DNA of 64,000 nucleotides from Geodermatophilus nigrescens (GTDB lineage: Bacteria > Actinomycetota > Actinomycetes > Mycobacteriales > Geodermatophilaceae), in the NCBI RefSeq assembly GCF_900129495.1, contig NZ_FQVX01000003.1, positions 620,001 to 684,000 on the forward strand, written 5' to 3'. Below are positions 42,600 to 49,419 of this stretch, in pieces (within the stretch, counting starts at the first letter, position 1; every line of letters begins with the position of its first letter). The notes under the pieces were generated by a model. It worked only from the letters and a program-made list of their open reading frames with translations. It was not told the origin of the DNA and searched no databases. Made by a program: the position numbers and the translations under genes.

Positions 42600-44221
42600 A
42601 GCGGGATGTTCCCGTGCTTCTTCGGCGGCAGCGTCTGGCGCTTGTTGGCCAGGAGCCGCAGCGCCTTGGTGATCTCGATGCGGGTCTCCGAGGGGCGGAT
42701 CACCTGGTCGACGTACCCGCGGTCGGCCGCGATGTACGGCGAGAGCAGCGTGTCTTCGTACTCGGTGACGAGCTCCGCGCGGCGGGCGTCGGCGTCGGGC
42801 GAGTCGGCCAGCTCGCGCCGGTAGAGGATGTTCACCGCGCCCTGGGCGCCCATGACGGCGACCTGCGCGGTCGGCCAGGCGAGGTTCAGGTCGGCGCCGA
42901 GGTGCTTGGAGCCCATGACGTCGTAGGCGCCGCCGTAGGCCTTGCGCGTGATGACGGTGATCTTCGGGACCGTGGCCTCGGCGTAGGCGTAGATCAGCTT
43001 CGCGCCGCGGCGGATGATCCCCTCCCACTCCTGCGACGTCCCGGGGAGGAAGCCCGGGACGTCGACGAAGGTGAGCACCGGGACGTTGAAGGCGTCGCAG
43101 GTGCGCACGAAGCGGGCGGCCTTCTCGCTGGCGTCGATGTCCAGCGTGCCCGCGAACTGGGTGGGCTGGTTGGCCACGACGCCGACCGGCCGGCCCTCGA
43201 CCCGGCCGAAGCCGACCACGATGTTCGGCGCGAACAGCGCCTGCACCTCGAGGAACTCGCCGTCGTCGAGCACGTGCTCGATGACGGTGTGCATGTCGTA
43301 GGGGGTGTTCGCCGAGTCGGGGACCACCGTGTCGAGCTCGTGGTCCTCCTCGGTCACCCCGTCCGGCGTGGTGTCGGAGGGGGCGACCTCGACGGCCGGC
43401 AGCGGGTCGAGGTTGTTGCTCGGCAGGTAGGACAGCAGCGCCTTGACGTAGTCGAGGGCGTCGGTCTCGTCCTCGGCCAGGTAGTGGGCCACGCCGGACT
43501 TGGTGTTGTGCGTGCGGGCGCCGCCCAGCTCCTCGAGCGTGACGTCCTCGCCGGTCACCGTCTTCACCACGTCGGGGCCGGTGATGAACATCTGCGAGGT
43601 CCCGTCGACCATGACGATGAAGTCGGTGAGCGCGGGGGAGTAGACGTGCCCGCCGGCCGCGGCGCCCATCACCAGGGAGATCTGCGGGATGACGCCGGAG
43701 GCGTGCACGTTGCGCTGGAAGATCTCGCCGTAGAGGCCGAGGGAGACCACGCCCTCCTGGATGCGCGCGCCGCCGCCCTCGTTGATGCCGATGACCGGGC
43801 AGCCGTTGCGGATGGCCAGGTCGAGCACCTTGACGATCTTCTCGCCGTAGACCTCGCCGAGGCTGCCGCCGAAGACGGTGACGTCCTGGGAGAAGACGCA
43901 CACCGGGCGGCCGTCGACGGTCCCGTACCCGGTGACGACGCCGTCGCCGAAGGGCCGGCGCGAGTCCATCCCGAAGTTGCTCGAGCGGTGGCGGGCGAAC
44001 TCGTCGAGCTCGGTGAACGAGCCCGGGTCCAGCAGGGCCTCGATCCGCTCGCGGGCGGTCATCTTGCCCGCCGCGTGCTGCTTCTCGACGGCGCGCTCGG
44101 AGCCGGCGTGGACGGCCTCCTGCACCCGCCGCTCGAAGTCCGCCAGCTTGCCGGCGGTCGTGTGGATGTCGACGTCGGCCGGGACGGAGTCGCCCGCGCT
44201 CTCGAGTTCGGCAGCGCTCAC
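42596..44221 (-). CDS. accD5: Propionyl-CoA carboxylase beta subunit (carboxyltransferase)
   Basis: Transfers CO2 from carboxybiotin to the acyl-CoA. The 541-residue protein has the N-terminal crotonase-like domain ([44 protein letters not shown]) and the C-terminal one ([24 protein letters not shown]). The aspartate in GGAYD (D434) matches the residue that selects propionyl-CoA in Streptomyces PccB, where acetyl-type subunits have isoleucine. GTG 44221 lies 8 nt after a TACGCT -10 box, on the other side of which birA starts. First gene of accD-accE-maf. Confidence 0.94.
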   Translation of the reverse strand: MSAAELESAGDSVPADVDIHTTAGKLADFERRVQEAVHAGSERAVEKQHAAGKMTARERIEALLDPGSFTELDEFARHRSSNFGMDSRRPFGDGVVTGYGTVDGRPVCVFSQDVTVFGGSLGEVYGEKIVKVLDLAIRNGCPVIGINEGGGARIQEGVVSLGLYGEIFQRNVHASGVIPQISLVMGAAAGGHVYSPALTDFIVMVDGTSQMFITGPDVVKTVTGEDVTLEELGGARTHNTKSGVAHYLAEDETDALDYVKALLSYLPSNNLDPLPAVEVAPSDTTPDGVTEEDHELDTVVPDSANTPYDMHTVIEHVLDDGEFLEVQALFAPNIVVGFGRVEGRPVGVVANQPTQFAGTLDIDASEKAARFVRTCDAFNVPVLTFVDVPGFLPGTSQEWEGIIRRGAKLIYAYAEATVPKITVITRKAYGGAYDVMGSKHLGADLNLAWPTAQVAVMGAQGAVNILYRRELADSPDADARRAELVTEYEDTLLSPYIAADRGYVDQVIRPSETRIEITKALRLLANKRQTLPPKKHGNIPL

Positions 44222-44228
44222 GGGGCCG

Positions 44229-44235
44229 TAGCGTA
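44229..44235. promoter_or_regulatory. Overlapping divergent -10 boxes for birA and accD5
   Basis: The seven bases TAGCGTA read as TAGCGT on the plus strand (6 nt before the birA GTG) and as TACGCT on the minus strand (8 nt before the accD5 GTG). Only 19 bp separate the two start codons, so both transcripts should be leaderless and the two polymerases must compete for the same DNA. Confidence 0.6.
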
Positions 44236-44240
44236 GGGGA

Positions 44241-45080
44241 GTGCCCGACGCGCCCTCCGCCCGCTGGTCGGAGCTGGACCGACCGCCGCTCGACGCCGCC
44301 GCGCTGCAGGCGGCGCTGGTCCGCGACAGCCGGTTGTGGCGCTCGTTGGAGGTGGCGCCGGAGGTCGGCTCCACCAACGCCGACCTCGCCGCACGGGCCG
44401 CCGGCGACGCCCCCGAGGGCACCGTCCTGGTCGCCGAGCACCAGGTCTCCGGCCGCGGCCGGCTCGACCGCACCTGGACCTCCCCGCCGCGCGCCGGGCT
44501 GACCGTCTCGGTGCTGCTGCGCCCCGACGTGCCCGCCGCCCGCCGCGGCTGGCTGCCGCTGCTCACCGGGATCGCGCTCGGCGAGGCCGTCGGCGAGGTC
44601 TCCGGCGTCCGCAGCTCGCTCAAGTGGCCCAACGACCTGCTGGCCGCCGACGGGACGAAGCTCGCCGGGATCCTCGCCGAGGTCACCGGCACCGCCGTCG
44701 TGGTCGGCACCGGGCTGAACGTGAACACCCGCCGCGAGGAGCTGCCGCCCACCGGGACGTCGCTGGCGCTGGTCGCCGGCGCGCCCGTCGACCGGGGGCC
44801 GCTGCTGCTGGCGTTCCTGCGCGCGCTCGAGCGCCGCTACCTCGCGTGGACCGCGGCGCTCGGCGACCCGGTGTCCACGGGGCTGGCCGCCGACTACCTG
44901 GCCTGGTGCTCGACCGTCGGCGCCGAGGTCACCGTCACCATGCCCGACGGGTCGGAGCTCGCGGGCACCGCCACCGCCGTCGACTGGGACGGCCGGCTCG
45001 TGCTCGACACCGGCGGCGGCACGGTGGAGCTCGCCAGTGGCGACGTGCGCCACGTGCGGACACGCCCGCGCGGAGCCTGA
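44241..45080 (+). CDS. birA: Biotin--[acyl-CoA carboxylase] ligase
   Basis: Activates biotin with ATP and attaches it to the BCCP lysine of AccA3. The 279-residue protein has the STNADLA opening, the biotinyl-AMP loop [18 protein letters not shown] and KLAGILAEV, and a C-terminal SH3-like domain. There is no N-terminal helix-turn-helix, so it is a class I ligase without DNA-binding repressor function. It starts 19 bp from accD5 on the other strand, giving co-location of carboxylase and its modifying enzyme. Confidence 0.95.
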   Translation: MPDAPSARWSELDRPPLDAAALQAALVRDSRLWRSLEVAPEVGSTNADLAARAAGDAPEGTVLVAEHQVSGRGRLDRTWTSPPRAGLTVSVLLRPDVPAARRGWLPLLTGIALGEAVGEVSGVRSSLKWPNDLLAADGTKLAGILAEVTGTAVVVGTGLNVNTRREELPPTGTSLALVAGAPVDRGPLLLAFLRALERRYLAWTAALGDPVSTGLAADYLAWCSTVGAEVTVTMPDGSELAGTATAVDWDGRLVLDTGGGTVELASGDVRHVRTRPRGA

Positions 45081-45099
45081 CCACCCGCCTCCGCTCGGT

Positions 45100-45105
45100 C
45101 ATCCT
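45100..45105 (+). promoter_or_regulatory. Putative -10 box of the PH-domain gene
   Basis: CATCCT (xANNNT) lies 6 nt before GTG 45112, in the common leaderless arrangement, so the gene may be transcribed separately from birA. Confidence 0.4.
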
Positions 45106-45111
45106 GGCGGG

Positions 45112-45672
45112 GTGGCCTTCCCCGACAAGCTGCTCGCCGACGACGAGGAGGTCGTCGCGCACCTGCACCCGCACGGGCTGACGCTGTTCTGGCCGGTGGT
45201 CCGGCTGCTCGCCGTCGTCGGCGGGGCGTCCTACCTCGCGGCGCTGGTGCCCGACGGCCGCCAGCAGGGCGTCCTGCGCATGGCGCTGCTGGGGGTGGTG
45301 CTCGTCGTCCTGGCGGTCACGGTCGTGCGGCCGGTGGTCCGCTGGCGCACCACGCACTACGTCCTCACCACGCACCGGCTGCTGGTGCGCACGGGCGTGC
45401 TGACCCGCCGCGGACGCGACGTCGCGCTGTCGCGGATCACCGACGTCTCCAGCCGGCAGACGCTGTGGCAGCGGGTCGTGCGGTCGGGAACGGTCACCGT
45501 CGAGTCGGCCGGCGACGCCGGCCCGCTGGTGCTCGCCCGCGTGCCGGACAGCGACGGGGTGCAGGCGCTGGTCGCACAGCTGGTCGAGGACGACGCCGAG
45601 CGGGCGTACGGCGAGGTCCCCGACGCGTGGGAGCCCGCGGACGACCGCTGGAGCACCAGCCCGCTGCCCTGA
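45112..45672 (+). CDS. PH-domain membrane protein (bPH2 type)
   Basis: A 186-residue membrane protein. Two adjacent hydrophobic segments (LFWPVVRLLAVVGGASYLAAL and MALLGVVLVVLAVTVV) are followed by a bacterial PH domain: YVLTTHRLLVRTGVLTRRGRDVALSRITDVSSRQT is the characteristic TxxRL...SRI.DV signature. The C-terminus is acidic. The role of these proteins is unknown; membrane-associated, probably structural or stress-related. It follows birA at 31 nt. A gene of this kind beside birA is also known in mycobacteria. Confidence 0.86.
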   Translation: MAFPDKLLADDEEVVAHLHPHGLTLFWPVVRLLAVVGGASYLAALVPDGRQQGVLRMALLGVVLVVLAVTVVRPVVRWRTTHYVLTTHRLLVRTGVLTRRGRDVALSRITDVSSRQTLWQRVVRSGTVTVESAGDAGPLVLARVPDSDGVQALVAQLVEDDAERAYGEVPDAWEPADDRWSTSPLP

Positions 45673-45706
45673 GGCCCCGCTGCCCTGAGGCCCCGCTGCC
45701 CTGAGG
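45661..45706. repeat. Three tandem copies of a 16-bp unit covering a stop codon
   Basis: CCGCTGCCCTGAGGCC is repeated at 45661, 45677 and (14 bases) 45693. The first copy contains the TGA stop of the PH-domain gene, and the third copy ends one base before the stop of the convergent kinase gene. The duplication therefore happened after the reading frame ended and leaves both proteins intact. Confidence 0.85.
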
Positions 45707-45707
45707 C

Positions 45708-48149
45708 TCAGCCGGCCGGCGGTCCCCAGGCGACGGCGTTGACCAGCACGCCCTCCTCGGCGGGCACCTGGCGCGGGTCGAGCCCGTCGGGGTCGGTGAC
45801 CCAGAGCTGGTCCCCGGGCGGCGCGGCGTCGCCGGCCCGGTTGCTCTTGTAGGCGAGCGCGTCGCCCCGCGGTGACCAGACGGGGTCCTGGTCGAACGAG
45901 CCCGACGTGACGAATCGCGGGCCGGACCCGTCGGCACCCATGGTGACGATGCCGCGCTGCCCGCCGACGATCTCCCGCCGGAAGGCCAGCGTGCGCCCGT
46001 CGGGGGAGAAGGACGGGTCGGCGTCGCTGCCGTCCTCCTCGTCGGTCAGCGGCTCGGGGTCCCCGCCGGCCGCGGCGACGGCGAACAGCGAGCCGCCGTC
46101 GCGCTCCGGGTCCTGCCCGGCCCAGTAGACGACGGTCGTGCCGTCGGGGGAGAACGCCGGGTCGCCGAGCGCGGGCGCGGTGGCCAGCGCGGGGCCGACC
46201 GCGCCGTCGAGCGTGACGAGGTGCAGCGAGACGCCGTCGCCGCCGGCGCACGTCAGGGCCAGCCGCGTCGGGTCGACGGGGTCCCACGCCGGCCGGCCGG
46301 GGTCGGCGCAGCCCTCCAGCGGCGCCGTGAACAGCGGCCGGTCCCCGCTGCCGTCGGCGCCGACGGCGCGCAGCTCCCCGCCGGCCTCGGTGACGTTGCC
46401 GTAGACGACGGTGCGCCGGTCGGGGGAGACGACGGCGCCGACGTCGGCCCCCGCCGCGGTGGTGAGCGGGACCGCCGCGCCGGTGGCGGTGTCGACGGCC
46501 AGCAGGTCCACCTCGCCGTCGAGCTCCCGGGAGACGAGCACGGCCCCGTCGGGCAGCGGCGCGGACCGGGGCAGGGCGGCCAGCGCGGCGCCGGGGGCGT
46601 CGGTGCCCGCCGCCGTCGTCCCGTCCGTCGTCCCGTCCGTCGTCCCGTCCGTCGTCCCGTCCGAGGTGCCCGCCGCCCCGGTCGTCGTGCCGGGAGACGC
46701 GGCGCCGTCGCCGCCCGCCGGGTCGTCGCGCCCGAGGAGCCACACCGTGCCGCCGGCCCCGGCGAGCACGAGGGCGGCCACCCCCGCGACGGCCCACCGG
46801 GCGGCCCGCCCGCGCGCGGGGAGCCGGGCGGCCGGCGTCGGGACCGGAACCGGTGCCGGGACCGGCGTCGGGACCGGCGGGGCGTGCTCCGGCGGCCGGA
46901 CGGCCGGGGTCGTGACGGTGGTCGGCGCGGCCGGCCGGGGCCGGGGTGGCGGCGGGGGCGGCGGCGGAGGGGCGGGGCGCACGCGGGGCCGGGTGGCGGC
47001 GACCGTCGCGGCCAGCTCCTCGAACTCCGGCGGGCGGCGCGCGTCGGCGAGGTCGGCGGTCACCCGCCGGGTCGTCGTCGCGGTGGCGATCTCGACGGTC
47101 ACCGGGCGAGCCGGACCCCGGTGGAGGGCCGTCGCGGTCCGCGGCTCGGGCAGGTCCCCGGGCAGCACGGGCGGCAGGTCGAAGAAGCGGGTGCGCCGGA
47201 GCAGCCCGGACAGGTGCTCGGTCTCGGCCGCGGACAGGTCGGCGGTGGACACGGCCTGCCCCGACGGGAGCGTGAGCCGGTAGGGCGGCGGCGGGGCCGG
47301 CGGGAGGTCGGCCAGCGCGGCGGAGGCGGCCGCCGCCAGCGCCCGGCAGGTGGGGAACCGCCCGGCGGGGTCCTTGGCCATCGCCCGGGCGACGACGTCG
47401 TCGAGGCCCGGCGGCAGCCAGGGCGCGAGCGCGGTCGGCCGGGGCGGCGGCGCGGTGAGGTGGCCGTGCAGCGAGGCCATGACCGAGGCACCGGGGAAGG
47501 GCACCTGCCCGGTCAGCAGGCGGTGCAGCAGGCAGCCGAGGGAGTAGACGTCGGAGCGCGCGTCCAGCGGCCGGGACTCGATCTGCTCGGGCGAGGCGTA
47601 CTCGAACGTCGCCAGCACCATCCCGGTGCGGGTGAGCGCGGTCCCGCCGTCGAGGGCCTTGGCGATGCCGAAGTCGGTGAGGAACACCTGCTCGGGCTCG
47701 CCCTCCTCGCCCGGCGCGAGCAGCACGTTGGCCGGCTTCACGTCGCGGTGCAGCAGGCCGGCGCGGTGCGCGGCGTCGAGGGCCGCCGCCACCTCGCCGA
47801 CGATCCGCACCGCGCGGCCGGCCGGCAGCAGCCCGCCCGCGGCGGCCAGGGCGCCCTCGGCGTCGGTGCCCTCGACGTAGCGCATGGTCAGCCACAGGCG
47901 CCCGTCGGCCTCGCCGCGGTCGAGCACCGGGACGACGTTGCGGTGCGAGAGGCGGGCCACCAGGTCGGCCTCCCGCCGGAACCGGGCGGCGAAGTGCGGG
48001 TCGGCGGAGTGCTCGGGGCGCAGCACCTTCAGCGCGTCGTGCCGGGGCAGCCGCGGGTGGCGGGCCAGGTGGACCTCGCCCATGCCGCCGGCGCCGAGCG
48101 TGCGGACGACGGTGTAGCCGGCGAACACGTCCCCGGGCGCGAGCGGCAC
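45708..48149 (-). CDS. Receptor-type Ser/Thr protein kinase with extracellular beta-propeller
   Basis: Transmembrane PknB/PknD-type kinase, 813 residues. The kinase domain (10-275) has LGAGGMGEV (18-26), K41, catalytic loop HRDVKPAN (D136), DFG (159-161) and SPEQ. Residues ~289-386 form a small domain with FFDLPPVLPG and a repeated VTVEI...VTADL pattern, resembling emfourin-type protease inhibitors (tentative). A Pro-rich linker, a membrane span (452-472) and a Gly/Thr stalk encoded by a 12-bp tandem repeat (DGTT units) follow, then a TolB-like propeller (FSPDGTTVVYW, FSPDGRTLAFR, WSPRGDALAYKS). GTG 48149 has GGGAGG upstream. Signal unknown. Confidence 0.9.
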   Translation of the reverse strand: MPLAPGDVFAGYTVVRTLGAGGMGEVHLARHPRLPRHDALKVLRPEHSADPHFAARFRREADLVARLSHRNVVPVLDRGEADGRLWLTMRYVEGTDAEGALAAAGGLLPAGRAVRIVGEVAAALDAAHRAGLLHRDVKPANVLLAPGEEGEPEQVFLTDFGIAKALDGGTALTRTGMVLATFEYASPEQIESRPLDARSDVYSLGCLLHRLLTGQVPFPGASVMASLHGHLTAPPPRPTALAPWLPPGLDDVVARAMAKDPAGRFPTCRALAAAASAALADLPPAPPPPYRLTLPSGQAVSTADLSAAETEHLSGLLRRTRFFDLPPVLPGDLPEPRTATALHRGPARPVTVEIATATTTRRVTADLADARRPPEFEELAATVAATRPRVRPAPPPPPPPPPRPRPAAPTTVTTPAVRPPEHAPPVPTPVPAPVPVPTPAARLPARGRAARWAVAGVAALVLAGAGGTVWLLGRDDPAGGDGAASPGTTTGAAGTSDGTTDGTTDGTTDGTTAAGTDAPGAALAALPRSAPLPDGAVLVSRELDGEVDLLAVDTATGAAVPLTTAAGADVGAVVSPDRRTVVYGNVTEAGGELRAVGADGSGDRPLFTAPLEGCADPGRPAWDPVDPTRLALTCAGGDGVSLHLVTLDGAVGPALATAPALGDPAFSPDGTTVVYWAGQDPERDGGSLFAVAAAGGDPEPLTDEEDGSDADPSFSPDGRTLAFRREIVGGQRGIVTMGADGSGPRFVTSGSFDQDPVWSPRGDALAYKSNRAGDAAPPGDQLWVTDPDGLDPRQVPAEEGVLVNAVAWGPPAG

Positions 48150-48206
48150 GCCGCGCAGCCTCCCGCACGCGGCGGAGGGCGGGAAGGCGTCGGGACGCGG
48201 CGGTGT

Positions 48207-48222
48207 GTGACCGATCGGTCAC
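48207..48222. promoter_or_regulatory. 16-bp perfect palindrome, candidate TetR-type operator
   Basis: GTGACCGATCGGTCAC, centred between the divergent kinase gene and sbcD. Size and symmetry fit a dimeric repressor of the TetR kind. It is 35 nt upstream of the sbcD -10 box and 58 nt from the kinase start. Confidence 0.55.
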
Positions 48223-48256
48223 GGCGAGCCTGGCCGGTTCTGTCGGTACCCCGACC

Positions 48257-48262
48257 TACCTT
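48257..48262 (+). promoter_or_regulatory. -10 box of sbcD
   Basis: TACCTT, 8 nt before ATG 48271, consistent with a leaderless or nearly leaderless sbcDC transcript. Confidence 0.45.
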
Positions 48263-48270
48263 CCGCACCC

Positions 48271-49419
48271 ATGCGCCTCCTGCACACCTCCGACTGGCAC
48301 ATCGGCCGGTCGCTGCACGGTGCCGACCTGCTCGCCGAGCAGGAGGCGGTGCTCTCCGGCCTGGCCGAGGTCGTGGCCGCCGAGCGGGTCGACGCCGTGC
48401 TGGTGGCCGGCGACGTCTACGACCGGGCGGTGCCCTCGGCCGACGCGACGGCGGTGCTCGACCGGGTGCTCACCCGGCTGCGCGGGGCCGGCGCCACGGT
48501 GGTGCTCACCCCCGGCAACCACGACTCCGCCCGCCGGCTGAACTTCGCCGCGGGCCTGCTCGCCGTCTCCGGCGTGCACGTGCGCGCCACCGTCGCGGGG
48601 CTCGACGAGCCGGTGCTGCTGTCCGACGCGCACGGCGACGTCGCGCTGTACGGGCTGCCGTACCTGGAGCCGGAGATCGCGCGGCACGAGCTGGGGTTGC
48701 TGGACGCGCGGAGTCACGAGGCGGTGCTGCGGGCGGCGATGGACCGGGTGCGCGCCGACCTGTTCCTGCGCCCGGGCACCCGCTCGGTGGTGCTGGCGCA
48801 CGCCTTCGTCGGCGGCGGCCTGGCCAGCGAGAGCGAGCGCGACATCTGCGTGGGCGGCGTCGACATCGTCCCCGCGTCGGTCTTCGACGGCGTCGACTAC
48901 GTGGCACTGGGCCACCTGCACCGGCCGCAGTCGCTCAGCGACCGGCTGCGCTACAGCGGCTCGCCGCTGCCGTACTCCTTCGGCGAGGCGGGCCAGGACA
49001 AGCAGGCGTGGCTGGTCGACCTCGACGGCGGCGGGCTGGCCGGCGTGCGCGAGGTGCCGCTGCCCCTGCCGCGCGCGCTCACCGTGCTCACCGGCACCCT
49101 GGAGGAGCTGCTGGCCGATCCCGCGCACGCCGCGGCGGAGGAGGCGTTCGTGTCCGCCCGGCTCACCGACGACGTCCGGCCCTCCGACCCGATGCGCCGG
49201 CTGCGCACCCGCTTCCCGCACTGCGTGCACCTGGAGTGGTCCGGGGGCGGCACCTCCGACGGGCGCAGCTACCAGGAGCGGCTGCGCGGCCGCGGCGACC
49301 TCGACGTCGCCGGGGAGTTCGTCGCCCACGTGCGCGGCGGGGTGGGGGCCAGCGCGCCCGAGCGCGACCTGCTGGGGCGGGCGCTCGGCGCGGCCGCCCG
49401 CGAGGAGCTGTGCCGGTGA
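48271..49419 (+). CDS. sbcD: DNA exonuclease SbcCD, nuclease subunit D
   Basis: Mre11-type manganese nuclease that, with SbcC, cleaves hairpins and processes double-strand ends. The 382-residue protein has phosphoesterase motifs: TSDWHIG (residues 7-13), GDVYDRA, GNHDSARRL, HAFVGGG and ALGHLHRPQ. The C-terminal capping domain is intact. The stop overlaps the sbcC start by GTGA, so the two subunits are co-translated. Confidence 0.96.
   Translation: MRLLHTSDWHIGRSLHGADLLAEQEAVLSGLAEVVAAERVDAVLVAGDVYDRAVPSADATAVLDRVLTRLRGAGATVVLTPGNHDSARRLNFAAGLLAVSGVHVRATVAGLDEPVLLSDAHGDVALYGLPYLEPEIARHELGLLDARSHEAVLRAAMDRVRADLFLRPGTRSVVLAHAFVGGGLASESERDICVGGVDIVPASVFDGVDYVALGHLHRPQSLSDRLRYSGSPLPYSFGEAGQDKQAWLVDLDGGGLAGVREVPLPLPRALTVLTGTLEELLADPAHAAAEEAFVSARLTDDVRPSDPMRRLRTRFPHCVHLEWSGGGTSDGRSYQERLRGRGDLDVAGEFVAHVRGGVGASAPERDLLGRALGAAAREELCR

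Noticed and set aside
46221-49415. Plus-strand open frame continuous with sbcC, running opposite the kinase gene
   Set aside because: SbcC proteins begin at the GTG 49416 with the Walker A near residue 35; upstream residues are low-complexity and overlap the kinase and sbcD.
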